A stretch of 64,000 nucleotides of DNA. Source: Benincasa hispida. Taxonomy: Eukaryota > Streptophyta > Magnoliopsida > Cucurbitales > Cucurbitaceae. The notes beneath the pieces were generated by a model, which saw only the letters and a list, made by a program, of their open reading frames with translations, was not told the DNA's origin and ran no database searches. The stretch spans positions 41,157,337 to 41,221,336 of the forward strand of contig NC_052358.1 of the NCBI RefSeq assembly GCF_009727055.1, read 5' to 3'. The position numbers and the translations under genes are program-made. Positions within the stretch are counted from its first letter, which is position 1. Every line of letters starts with the position of its first letter. Of the stretch, positions 36,967 through 47,505 are shown piece after piece.

Positions 36967-37995
36967 TGTTTCCAATCAGAAATCTGCTATTGCAGGTAAG
37001 CCAACCGCTGTCTCACATCGTTTGGGTAACGAACTGAACCACAATTGAATGGAACAGGTGCTGGTTGCTCGAGACCTCGGCTGTTGGATGTCAAAAAATC
37101 ATCGGGTCTGCTGTTGAAGGAAACTGGATCACCGGGTCAGGCTGGATGGGCTGAAAATGGATTAGTTGGTGCAAAAAACTGGACAGATGAGTTTTCGGGT
37201 CGGGCATGGGTTGGATTGGATCGGGTCAGGCATGGGTCGAAATTAAGGGCTAAGCTTTCGAGTCAGGTCAGGCGTGGGTCGAATCGCTGGTCGAAATTGA
37301 GGGCTCTGTTCTTGGGTCGGGCCTGACGTGGATCGGATCGGATCGGGTCGGAATTAAAATCTCCGACTGGTCTGCTTGGGTTCAACTAGAACCAGTCCGG
37401 TTTACTCCAAACCGGTACTAAACCTAATCAGATCACACTTCTGCTCTTCGCCCCTGATACTTCTCCCTCTACCCTGATCATGACCGCCGGTGATCAACCC
37501 CTCCTCGTGGCCAGTTTATGCTTCACGTCTGAGACCGCCGGTGACTCTACCATGATCGTGATAGCTCTGATCGACGGTCAACCCCTCCTCGCGGTCAGTT
37601 TGTTCTTCACGTCTGAGACCGCCGGTGACTCTACCATGATCGTGATAGCTCTGATCGACGGTCAACCCCTCCTCGCGGTCAGTTTGTTCTTCACGTCTGA
37701 GACCGTCGGCGACTCTGCCATGATCGTGATAGCTCCGATCATGAATCAATGGTTCTTCGCGGCCGGCTCTAGCTCCAATCGGATTCTGACTGGTTTCGGA
37801 ATGGTGATACCCGGTTGGCTGAGGGCGATTTTCCAAGGATTGTACCTGAACGCCAGATATTTATTCCGGTAGGGCATCCTGAAAAGATTCCTTTACGGCT
37901 GCTCGGATTGCGGTTCTCATGTCAAAACTTGAAGACCCATCAATAGAGGAGGATTGAGGTCGATTCTCTTTCATAACGGCTAGGTTTTCGTCACC
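36967..37995 (-). mobile_element. Copia A leader region
   Basis: Unusually GC-rich compared with its surroundings. It contains many 'gggtcgg' and 'gggtcagg' words (37190-37350) and a minisatellite (37531-37782). The open frames here are short, are found on both strands and look repeat-driven; I do not call them genes. Confidence 0.6.
37531..37782. repeat. 84-bp minisatellite, three units
   Basis: Units start at 37531, 37615 and 37699 (each begins gagaccg). The period is 84, a multiple of three, so a 28-residue repeat (VDQSYHDHGRVTGGLRRE) stays open on the minus strand. A partial unit precedes it from about 37478. Confidence 0.92.
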
Positions 37996-38009
37996 GTGCT
38001 CTGATACCA
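37996..38009 (-). other. Copia A primer-binding site (initiator tRNA-Met)
   Basis: The minus strand reads TGGTATCAGAGCAC directly inside the 5' LTR, a perfect match to the usual copia site. Confidence 0.92.
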
Positions 38010-38223
38010 TGTTAAAAAAGAGAATAGGGAAGAGAAAAACAACAGGATTATGTGGAAACCCTAGTGTAGGGAGAAAAACCACGATATAAAGTCTTTTTCT
38101 TATTTGTTTTAAAACTGATACTTTAAATACATAGGGACTCATTGTATAAATAGACAGTAGGGAATCCTAGGGGTCTTACACAATTACATAAATGCCCTTA
38201 GGTTAAAAACCCTATTTCCAACA
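38010..38223 (-). repeat. Copia A 5' LTR
   Basis: 214 bp; starts TGTTAAAAAAGAG and ends ccaaca. It is flanked on its right by the catat target duplication. Confidence 0.93.
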
Positions 38224-38766
38224 CATATATGTTTTTCCCCTTATATGTCCCATTTCTTATATATAACGTTGAGGATTCCATATTGAAAAAATCAAAGGGA
38301 TCTCACACTCTTTAAAAGATAGATGGGTTATTCCTCACATTACCAATTGATTTTGAGATATAACTCCATATTATCTCTAGTAAATAAGGGGAATTGAGGA
38401 AGTGAGGAGAGAATCAAAATTTCCATTCTTCTTAACCTTTTTTTTAATTAAAATGATGGGGAAAATTACATTTAAACACTTGATGGGAGTGTGGTCAGTG
38501 GAAGCATGTATACATAATAAAGGAGTAGAGAATTAGACACTGAGAGGTAGATAAAAATTTTGCATCTGCAAATATTTTGGGTTTGATTATTATATATTGC
38601 AACTATTTTATATATAGTTGGTGTTTATTTTTAAAAAAAAAAATGAAAAAAGAAAAAAAAGTGTGATTTTACTTAACAATACTAAGTGCCAAAAGCATCT
38701 CAAACTGAAGTCTATTGGGTGAATGTATATGTAGTTGAATATAATCCTTGATTATGCATGTGGCAG
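38224..38766 (+). other. Remainder of intron 4 of TNL copy 2
   Basis: 38640-38766 matches the end of intron 4 of copy 1 ('ctcaaactga', 'attgggtgaat', 'gcatgtggcag'). 38265-38380 ('gaggattccatattgaaaaa', 'atctcacactcttt') looks like an LTR fragment of yet another copia type. No gene. Confidence 0.5.
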
Positions 38767-39359
38767 GGTATCTACAATGGCATCTTGTTCAATTACAGCT
38801 ACCTGGAAATGAGATTCCTAATTCATTTAGCGGTAGCAGAGGCGGCTCTCTCTCGCTTCAATTGCCATTGGATGTGAAGAAACATGTTGTAGGGATAATG
38901 TTTTGTGTTGTTTACAATATGAAGAACTGTAGCGGCTATTTCCGTTTTCAGATTAACTGTATCGATGTCCACGGGACATATCCTTTGTCTGGTGAATCAG
39001 ATCATTTGTACATTTCTTATGTTGAGAAAATCTCAACAATGGGTGGTTTGGATAGAGTATTGAGAGAAGATACAAGTCATTTTGATGTTACAGTTCTTCA
39101 ATTTAGAACAGACCATGACGATGATGATCAACGGCCATCACGGGTGGAAATATTCGAAATTCGTTTGATATTTGATGATCAAACATCTTTTTCTACTACA
39201 AATGAGTGTTTGGAACTAATGAGGGTGTAAGAAAGAACTGCATTATTCTTTCATGTCTTCTTTCTTTTTTCTTTTATTGGGTAAATAATGGACTTATTCT
39301 AATAGTTCATTGATGAAATTCTATGGTCGCCTGTATTATTTCAAATTATTGTCCACCCT

Positions 39360-39549
39360 GTTTGGTGTTAGATTTACTTAGTTTGTTTGGATTTTTCATA
39401 TACAAAATCTCTTGTTTATCTTCTCCTAATATTCAAAAATCTTTCTTGTATATATTCTTGTGTCCACCCTTCTATAAAATGGATATTAACATTTCACATA
39501 AAACATTGAATGAAATCTTTTTGAAAATCAAAATTGCTTGAAACTTATC
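39360..39549 (+). mobile_element. Possible short sense copia LTR fragment
   Basis: The text from 'tgtttggtgttag' to 'cttgaaacttatc' has LTR-like composition. Its last 22 or so bases recur at 47468-47490, where they are followed by a sense primer-binding site. A 21-bp direct repeat ('cataaaacattgaatgaaat') at 39496 and 39553 spans its end. This is a hypothesis only. Confidence 0.35.
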
Positions 39550-39577
39550 TTTACATAAAACATTGAATGAAATCGGA

Positions 39578-39792
39578 TGAAAAGTAAAAGAAGAGAAAGA
39601 GAAGAGAGACACACAACAGTTTACGTGGAAAACCCTATAACAAGGAGAAAAACCTACGATATAGAGTGTTTCTTATTAATTTTTTGATACAAACAATACA
39701 GGGAGACTACACATATAAATAGAACAGTAGGAAACCTTAGGGCACTGGTAAAAGACAAAAAGCCCCTAAGAGAAACTCCCCTATTTTAAACA
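39578..39792 (-). repeat. Copia B 3' LTR
   Basis: It aligns with the copia A LTR (shared 'acgtggaaa', 'ggagaaaaacc.acgatata', 'tataaatag') and ends ttaaaca before the polypurine tract. The start is estimated by alignment. Confidence 0.75.
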
Positions 39793-39809
39793 CTCCCCTC
39801 AAGTTGGGG
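39793..39809 (-). other. Copia B polypurine tract
   Basis: The minus strand reads CCCCAACTTGAGGGGAG next to the 3' LTR, like copia A. Confidence 0.85.
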
Positions 39810-40721
39810 CATAGAATCAGTAAGACTAAACTTGCTAACACAAAAATCAAAATTTTATCTGAGAAGATCTTTTGTGAGAACATTTGTGATTTGTTGACTG
39901 GAGGGAATGTAGGTAATACAAACTTTGCCACTGTCTAACCTTTCTCTGATGAAATGTATATCAATTTCCACATGTTTTGTTCTGTCATGCTACATTGGAT
40001 TGTTTGCGATGCTTATTGTGGCTTTATTGTCACAATAGAGTTTCAACAGGAGATTATTGTCTTGATTGAGATTCGTTAGAACCTTTTTCAACAAGATCTC
40101 TTCACATATTCCTAGACTTATGGCCCTGTACTATGCCTCCACACTACTTATGGAAACAACCCCTTGTTTCTTACTCCTCCAAGTAACGAGATTATCCCAC
40201 ATGAAGGTACAATACCTAGATGTTGACATTCTGTCCATAACAGAACTTGCCTAATCAGCGTTCGTGTAAGCCTCAATGGACCATTTATCAAACTTCCTGA
40301 ACATCAATCCCTTACCGGGAGTAGTTTTCGAATATCTCAGGATGCGTTCCACAGCCTTCATATGTTCTCCTTAAGAAGCTTGCATAAACTGACTGACTGC
40401 ACTGACAGCGTAAGAATGTCTGGTGTGATATGAAATAGATAGATCAATCTCCCAACAAGACGCTGATATCTTTCCTTATTATCTGGGACACTGTTATTCA
40501 AGTTATTGAGTTTAGCATTAACCTTTATAGGGGTATCAACTGGTTTACAACCCGTCATACCTGTCTCCTTAAGCAGGTCAAGAATGTATTTCCTTTGAGA
40601 AACTGAAATCCCTTCTTTCGACCGAGCCACTTCCATTCCAAGGAAATACCTCAATTTTCCAAGGTCTTTAATTTTGAATTCCTCTTTAGCCTGAAAATCT
40701 CTATGGCATCATCACCAAATA
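39810..40721 (-). pseudogene. Copia B RT C-terminus and RNase H
   Basis: Frame 40654-40358 reads [35 protein letters not shown] and [11 protein letters not shown]. RNase H text follows to about 40000 in broken frames. The front is cut off at 40721 by the CACTA element. Confidence 0.85.
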
Positions 40722-41509
40722 CACTACTACAAAAATAGTGTTTCTTCACGTTTTTCTTTTCTTGACATTTTAAAAAATGTCAAGAAAGCCAATGTCAAGA
40801 ATGTCGATTTCTTGATGTTTTAAAAACGTCAAGAAAAGTGATACTTGACATTTAAAAAATGTCAAGAAACACTGACACTTGACATGTTTGAAATGTCAAG
40901 AATATGAGCATTCTTGACAAAGAAAAAAGTCGAGAAATTTGCTTGTGATTTTTTTAAAAAAAAATGTAATGTTGACGTTTTTACCTATAATTGCTCTTGT
41001 ATTTTGATCAAACAACCACATTTGATATATATATAACATACATTCACCAATCAAATAAACAATACACGCATTTTCAATCTTATATATCAACCAAATTTCC
41101 ACTAATATCTCTTTATAAAAACTTCACTTTGTGAATGTTACAACTTCATAAAGTATTTCTAAGTTAAAAGAATATGGAAAACCTCATATGAACAATTCCA
41201 ACATTATAATCAACCGCATATGAACAATTTCAAAAGTATAACAACTATCAATCCCCATATGAACACATTTCCTATTGTACAATCAACAACCCCATCCCCT
41301 CTAAGAACAATTAAAAAAAAAATACACCTATCAATCTCCTAGTCAAATCTCACTCACTATGCTCCTGCCTCCACAAGAATAATGTAGTCCACCTTGAACT
41401 CGTTGCTTTGAGCACCTACATCAATGAAATAATATACAAAAACTACAACATATAGATTGAAACAACTTAAAATTACTAAACTGAAGCACCACAACCTATA
41501 AAGTGCAAA

Positions 41510-42438
41510 TGAATCACTTGCCAGGGCACAATTAGATTTGTCATGAGACTGTCGTCGCCTGCTATTTGGGGGCTTCCCGTGTAATTTCCAACATTGATCC
41601 TTTGTATGCCAAAGCTTTTTACAATGTTCACAAACGGGAGGAGGTTTTTTATCACCATCAGTATTGGACGGCTTGGCAAAGAAAGCGGCTTCATCAGTAG
41701 TTGAGGTGGTATTATTCATGGCACACGACTGATCTTCTTCCAGCCGTATTTTAGAACAGACTTCTCGAAGTGAACGAATCAGGCGCTGGCCCAAGATTCG
41801 ACTACGAAACCCATCAAACTTTGGATTTAATCCAGCCAAAAACACATAAACACAATCTGCTTTCTCAATTTTCAAATATTGGGCCCTATCCTGTGGACAA
41901 TTCCAGACAATTTCTCTACACAAGTCCATTTCTTGCCACAACATCAACAGTTTGTTAAAATAAGAGGTAACATCCATAGATCCTTGTTTGGATTCATGAA
42001 CCTGTTTATGGAGTGTATATAACCGAGAAGTATTCTATCGTTTAGAATATAGATCTTGTGCCGCCTCCCAGATATCCTTTGTTGTGCCAGCATATAATAG
42101 TGGTCTTCCTATCTGGGGTTCCATACTGTTCACCAAGACAGGCCATAGCAATGAATCTTCTCCTTTCCAAATTCGTTCTTGTGGATCAACTGGGGCTGGC
42201 TTTGGAATTTCCCCTGTCAAATATCCAAATTTGTGAAGCCCTTCCAAAGCCATCCGAATCGATTGAGGCCAAGAAAAATAGTTCTGGCCATTTAATTTTT
42301 CTCCGACGATAAATCCTGCAGTATTACCAACCAACCAGATAAGCAGGAAATGTTAGGCACAATAGGTAATGAGTTTACCTGATTTTCTGAATAAACCGGT
42401 TGAGGATTTGCATCGAACATTGTTTCCAATCAGAAATC
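41510..42438 (-). pseudogene. Copia gag copy inside CACTA copy 1
   Basis: This is nearly identical to 36057-36984 of copia A. It begins 18 bases upstream of the gag ATG (42420-42418) and ends just after the zinc knuckle (CEHCKKLWHTKDQCW near 41590-41640). It shares with copia A a frameshift near the N-terminus and the TAG at 42035-42037, yet it lacks the copia A stop at 36659 and keeps an open 206-codon frame (41977-41357). No LTR, protease or RT comes with it. Confidence 0.88.
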
Positions 42439-42639
42439 AAGGAGGTAAATCAAAATTTGAAATGATAATCAAGCCATATTTAAATGTGTGACTTTCTAGA
42501 CAAAATGTATGCAACATACCAATAGCACATAGTGTCTTCAAATCAAATTTCTCAGCTAAATCAGCATGTCTTGCCACATGCACCATAATACAATGTCAAT
42601 AACTTTGAAAGTTATAATATCACATGTAAATCAAGAATA

Positions 42640-43250
42640 TACATGAGAGATTATGCCCTAACTTTGAAAGTTCAAGCCTCAAACTAAGAAAATCAAACCT
42701 TAATTTTGAAAGTTCATGCCTTGAACCAAGAAAATCAAGAATTAAACCTAATTTAAACTAAATTTACTTACCTCAATGAAGAATCTCTTCAAGATTGATG
42801 GAATAAAATCAAGCCCTAACTTTGAAAGTTCATACCTCAAACCAAGAACAATATGAAAGAAGAATTTATTATGAGATTCAAGAATATACATGAGAGATTA
42901 AGCCCTAACTTTGAAATTTCAAGCCTCAAACCAAAAAAATCAAGCCCAAAATTTGAAAGTTCATGCCTCAAATCAAGAAAATAAAAAATTAAACCTAATC
43001 TAAATTAAATCTACTTACCTCTATGAAGAATCTCTTCAAGATTGATGGAATAAAATCAACCTAACTTTGAAAGTTCATGCCTCAAACCAACAACTATATG
43101 AAAGAAAAATGTATTATGAGATTCAAGAATATACATGAGAGATTAAGCCTAAACTTTGAAAGTTCAAGCCTCAAACCAAAAAAAATCAAACCCTAACTTT
43201 GAAAGTTCATGCATGAAACCAAGAAAATCAAGAATCTCTTCAAGATTGAT
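42640..43250. repeat. Tandem 'aactttgaaagttcaagcct' repeats in CACTA copy 1
   Basis: About eight imperfect units containing 'aactttgaaagttca' and 'cctcaaacca', with spacing near 40-60 bases and a longer period near 200. Each unit contains the palindrome ctttgaaag. The same repeats occur in copy 2 at 53310-53640. Confidence 0.8.
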
Positions 43251-43547
43251 GGAATAACAAAGATGCATCAAAGGGAAGTGAAACACCAAGAAGAATTGTA
43301 GAAATTTTGCAAGGAGAAGAAAGAAAAACAAGCAGTTCGACTGGAAAAGTTCTTTTAAATTTGTCTTATAGTGTTACAATGATACTGAGAGCATTACAAC
43401 GTTGCTTGCAAGGCACGCTATTTTTTCATCAAAACCCATAGCATTGCAACGTTATTGAGAGCATTGCAACGCTGTTTGCGTGAGGCACGCACATTTTTTC
43501 ATTTTTTTGTCAAAATTTGTAGCATTGCAACGCTCTTCTAATTCTTC

Positions 43548-44493
43548 TAATTCTCCATTTAGAAAGGAATTTTTTACATCACGTTGATGAAGGGGCAAGT
43601 CTCTGTTAACTACTACTTATAGAAGGACCTAGACAGTATTTAACTTTGCCATTAGGGAGAAAGTCTTAGAGTAATCTATTCCGAAGGTTTGAGTAAAGCC
43701 TTTGGCAACCAATCTCGCCTTGTACCTATCAATCGTTCCATCAGGCTTGTACTTTATTGTAAACACCCACTTGCATCCAACTGTCTTGTGTCCTTTAGGA
43801 AGGGAGAAAGTCTTAGAGTAATCTATTCCGAAGGTTTGAGTAAAGCCTTTGGCAACCAATCTCGCCTTGTACCTATCAATCGTTCCATCAGCCTTGTACT
43901 TTATTGTAAACACCCACTTTCATCCAACTGTCTTGTGTCCTAGGAAGGGTGACCCGATCCCAAGTATTACTTTTCTTAAGTGCTTCCATGTTCTCCATAA
44001 CTGTAGTTTTCCATTCAGGAATCTCCATCGTCACATGTATACTGTTTGGTATCGTAATTGTATCCAAGCTTGTAGTAAGGGCCTTAAATTCAGGGAATAG
44101 ATTATCGTAAGACAGATAGCTCTGCAGCGAATACTTCATGCAGGATCTAGTACCTTTCCCTAATGCAATGGGAAGATCGAGAGAGGAATCATAACTTTTC
44201 TTCTCACCTGACTCTCCACCACATTTAGCCTTTTGCTTAAGAGTCTCATCTTTTGAGGAACCTTTTCCATATTCACTCTCAAGAGTATCATCTGCTGGAG
44301 TATTTTTTTCGAATCGCATCTTCATGCATAAGGTGTCTTTAGCACAATCATCTGTACTATTGAGGATTTCTCTTCTTTCACCCACATCATTTTCAACACA
44401 AACATCGTTATCACTAGAGGTAGGAATACCAGTACTTGGAACTGTTGCTGGGTCTAACTCATGGACCGAAGTTGGAGAAGTAACCGGCGACAC
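43548..44493 (-). pseudogene. Copia B integrase-RT linker and RT N-terminus, with 147-bp in-frame duplication
   Basis: Frame 44493-43888 is a Ser/Asp/Glu-rich linker followed by the block before RT (MENMEALKKSNTWD). Then [20 protein letters not shown] appears twice: the segment at about 43801-43947 repeats 43654-43800 with a 147-bp period (49 codons), so [20 protein letters not shown] is doubled. RT continues to NRDLPLHQRDVKNSFLNGE at about 43548-43610 and is cut there by the CACTA element. Confidence 0.88.
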
Positions 44494-44520
44494 TATTTCC
44501 TTTCTAGGATTCTTTTTATA

Positions 44521-46010
44521 TTATGTTATCCATGAAATTTGTTTGGTTGGAAGGACAGTCTTGTTAATATCCATGACAGGCTCAGGAAGAAAACTCCCAG
44601 GTTCAAACTCAGGAAGAATAATTCTAGGTTCAGATAACCTTAATAAACTTGGACTCCAATTAGTCTCTTCACTAGTACTCTCCCCTTGAAGACGACTAAT
44701 GGGAAAGAAAGGTTTATCTTCAAGGAAAGTAACATCCATTGAGACAAAGTATTTTCGTGAGAATAGTTGATAACATTTGTACCCACGTTGATGAAGGGGA
44801 TACCCAATAAAGACACATTTCTGAGCGCGGTGAGTGAATTTAGTGCGGTTAGGACCATGGGCATGGATAAACATGATATCCCAAACACCTGAAGAGGGAC
44901 ATCAGGAACAAGGTAGTTATTGGGGTAAGAACTCCTTGAAACACTTCAGAGAGGTGTGAAACTTTAAGACACGGGAAGGCATTTGGTTTATCAGGTGGTC
45001 TGCCATTAAGATAGCATCCCCCCACAGTAGAATGGAAGGGAAGAAGACAACATAAGAGAGCGAGTGACTTCAACGAGATGACAATTTTTTCACTCAGCCA
45101 TCCCATTTTGTTGAGGAGTATACACACACGAACTCTGATGAACAATTCCCTTAGAGGCTAAAAATTCCCGGAATGACTTATTGAAAAACTCACGACCGTT
45201 ATCACTTCGAAGGATGGTGATTTTTGTATTGAATTGGATTTCCATAGTGGTATAAAACTGTTGAAATATTGATGAGACCTCAGACTTATCGGTAAGAAGG
45301 AACGCCCAGGTAAGCCGAGTGTGATCATCAATAAATGTCACAAATCAGCATTTGCAAGTAAAGGTAGTGACGGGTGAAGGACCCCAGATATCACTATGAA
45401 GAGTGAACGGTTTAGACGACTTATATGGTTGGGATCTCAACAAGACACGATGTTGTTTAGCCCAAATACACACATCACAAGTCAGAGCAAAAATATTAAT
45501 ATTATAAACCAAATGGGGAAATAGATATTTCATATATTAAAAACTTGGATGCCCGAGACAGAAATACCATAACATGTAATCTTTTTCTGAAGTAGAAAAA
45601 CAAGATGAAAGTAAAATAGTCATATCACATGGCCTAGAAGAAGTATCTGCATTAAGGAAATATAGTCCTCTCTCATGTCGAGCTGTGCCAATCATCGTCC
45701 CCGAGCTCAGATCCTAAAACACAACAGCAACAGGTGAGAAAGTGATCTGACACCCCAGATCTCTCGCAATTTTACTAACTATAATAAATTATAAGAAATT
45801 TTGGGAACATGGAACACATATTGTAAGGTTAAACCCTTAAAAAGAGAGAGATGACCCTTTCCTGCCACAAGAGCAAAGGATCCACCTGCAATATGAAATG
45901 AATTGGTCAGAAGAGCCGGGTAAGTGAAATGAACTAGTGAGAAGATCTGATTAAGTGATTTGTAGCCCCCGAATCTAGAATCCACGGCTTGCTACCATTA
46001 ACACTAATAA
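44521..46010 (-). pseudogene. Copia B protease and integrase
   Basis: The protease site WILDSGATNHL lies near 45960-45995. The GAG-pre-integrase region follows (45985-45779). The integrase zinc region CDVCIWAKQHR lies in 45533-45345. The catalytic core reads FIDDHTRLTWAFLL and ILRSDNGREF (45341-45090), and TPQQNGMAE follows. Post-core KCVFIGYPLHQRGYKCY lies in 44874-44521. Integrase inserts the DNA copy into the genome. Frames shift at least three times. Confidence 0.88.
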
Positions 46011-46129
46011 GACCAAAGGATTAAGTCGTACCTAACTGGACAATCACACTAACACCCACAACACTTGAGAGTCATTCAGACTAGTTCCCTGATTCTGAGA
46101 ATAAGAGCTACCATTAGCTGACTCACCAA

Positions 46130-47067
46130 CTAATGCTCGTCCAGACCTTGACTAACGTCGTCTACTATTAGGCGGACAACCATGCAACTTCCAGCACTGA
46201 TCTTTCGTGTGCCAAGGTTTATTGCACTGTTCGCATACTGGGAAGGCTTACTGTTCTGTTTATCATTAACAAGACCAGATGTTTTAAATGCAACGAAATC
46301 TATTGAAGAGATCAGTAAATTATTCATGGCACTAAACCTGTCTTCCTCCAAACGAATCTCAGAACAAACTTCCATGAGGGACAATATTGGACGATGGCCC
46401 AGGATTCAACTCCGTAAGGCATTGAACTTAAAATTTAGCCTGAAGGAAATCGTAGACCTGATTATTTCTTCAGACTTGAAGTGTTGCACTCCCCACAAGG
46501 ACAATCCCAAACCATCTCACGACATAGGTCCATCTCTTGCTATATTAACGACAATTTATTGAAGTAGGTTGTTACGACAAACGTTCCTTGTTAGCATTCA
46601 TGAACTTCCTTGCGTAAGGTGTAGAGCCGAGAGGCATTCTGTCGTTTGGAATACAACTTCTGAACGACATCCCAAATATCTTGAGCAGTAGCAGCATATA
46701 ATAGGGGTTTTCCTATCTAAGGTTCCATGCTAGCTATTAACAGAGATCTGAGTAAAGAATCCTCCCCCTTCCATATACGTTCTTAAGGGTCACTTGGTCT
46801 TGGTTTTGGTATTTTACCCATTAAGTACCCGATTTTATGATGACCCTCGAGGGCCATTTTGATAGATTGTGACCAAGAAAAGTAGTTTTGACCATTTAAT
46901 TTTTCCCTAACAATAAAACCTGCAGAGCTTTCCATAGACCAAGACAATAAATGTGTTGTAAGTAAAGTAGGGAAAGAGGTTATCGGATTTTCGAAGTACA
47001 TCAACATATTAGAAGGGAAATCTGACTGAATACCCGAGGCTGTCCTAAGTGCTTCTTTGAAGGCCAT
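46130..47067 (-). pseudogene. Copia B gag
   Basis: It starts MAFKEALRTASG at 47067 and reads AGFIVREKLNGQNYFSWSQS. The zinc knuckle CEQCNKPWHTKDQC is near 46190-46240, followed by NSRRR. Stops and frameshifts occur in between (for example near 46719). It aligns with the copia A gag. Confidence 0.85.
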
Positions 47068-47491
47068 CTGTTATTGATAGACTCATTTTGCGATTTAAGC
47101 TAAAGTTGATGTTGGGTGAATTGTTCTTGGATCTCACTGGGTACTGTACTGCCTTGCACTATTGGGTGCATATAGTCGAGTTTTTGTCCAAGATAAGGTG
47201 ATGATGACTCCCTTACTTCAAATCTACCACCAATAGGAACTTATTGACTGAGACTACCACTCATGCTCTGCTAGAATGGAAGCACAATCGGTGCAAGGTA
47301 GTAATCACAGTAGGGATTAGTGGACTTCGATTGGGATCGGGTACAGATAACAGTCGGGATCGAAGTGTTGCGGCTGGAATCGGCTGGGTCATGGCTGAAG
47401 GAGTCCATGCGCCCAACAGGGTTGGTCCAGAAGACTCTGACCAGTTGAAAGTCGGATGGGTCGAGCTGGAAATCAAAATTTCTTGAAACTT

Positions 47492-47505
47492 ATCATGGTA
47501 TCAGA
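47492..47505 (+). other. Sense-strand tRNA-Met primer-binding site
   Basis: TGGTATCAGAGCAC in sense orientation lies at the right edge of copia B, whose own primer site should be antisense. It therefore belongs to a different, mostly lost copia element. Confidence 0.75.

Larger units (their letters stand above)
34385..38223 (-). mobile_element. Copia element A, LTR-bounded with TSD CATAT, integrase deleted
   Basis: Two 214-bp LTRs (34385-34598 and 38010-38223) start TGTTAAAAAAGAG and end ccaaca. The flanks are catat on both sides (34380-34384 and 38224-38228), a perfect 5-bp target duplication. By eye the LTRs differ at about nine positions, mostly C/T and A/G. On the minus strand the order is LTR, primer site, leader, gag, protease, reverse transcriptase, RNase H, polypurine tract, LTR. 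Integrase is absent: the protease frame runs straight into the RT block near 35873. It could therefore only move with help from a relative. It lies in the last intron of TNL copy 2. Confidence 0.95.
30111..39230 (+). pseudogene. TNL immune receptor copy 2; TIR and NB-ARC open, LRR broken, copia in last intron
   Basis: This is a tandem paralogue of the TNL at 4190. Exon 1 is 30111-30583 (TIR; catalytic Glu84 in SSSWCLDEV), exon 2 is 30852-31962 (full NB-ARC, P-loop to MHD), and exon 3 is 32458-32739. All are open and in phase. I start at ATG 30111 because it matches the copy 1 start. Exon 4 (33464-34298) has one extra A within 33487-33489, giving a TGA at 33503-33505, so the predicted product is 635 residues. 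Beyond that, the original LRR frame ends at a TAG (34275-34277) where copy 1 has Trp, the exon 4 donor is AT instead of GT (34299-34300), and a copia element fills 34385-38223. Exon 5 (38767-39230, C-JID, PGNEIPNSFSG) has a 1-base loss near its start. A TIR-NB protein could still be made. Confidence 0.93.
40722..43547 (-). mobile_element. CACTA element copy 1, lacking its right end, carrying a copia gag
   Basis: The left end is CACTACTACAAAAATAGTG, followed by subterminal inverted words of the type cttgacattt...aaatgtcaag (40740-40935), typical of CACTA elements. 40935-41120 aligns with 50990-51180 of copy 2. The right part has tandem 'ctaactttgaaagttca' repeats (42640-43240) and palindromes (43390-43534) like copy 2, but it stops about 230 bases short of the terminus. 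The middle is replaced by a copia gag copy (41510-42438). The strand is given from the transposase orientation in copy 2. It interrupts copia element B. Confidence 0.82.
39578..47490 (-). mobile_element. Copia element B, near full length, split by CACTA copy 1
   Basis: On the minus strand the order is gag (from 47067), zinc knuckle, protease, integrase, linker, RT, RNase H, polypurine tract, 3' LTR (39578-39792). It is related to element A (gag NGQNYFSWSQSIKMALEG) but retains integrase. A CACTA element occupies 40722-43547 inside RT, and the RT segment between NSFLNGE and the GDDA block, which should include YVDD, is missing. The 5' LTR is not found; to the right of gag, near 47491, a primer site appears in the opposite orientation. 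Many frameshifts make it inactive. Confidence 0.88.

Noticed and set aside
37045..37872. Open frames in the copia A leader as possible host genes
   Set aside because: They are driven by the 84-bp repeat and 'gggtcgg' words, and lie between the primer site and gag of an LTR element.
43629..44689. Sense-strand open frames across copia B
   Set aside because: They mirror the antisense copia polyprotein, which has recognisable RT and linker motifs.
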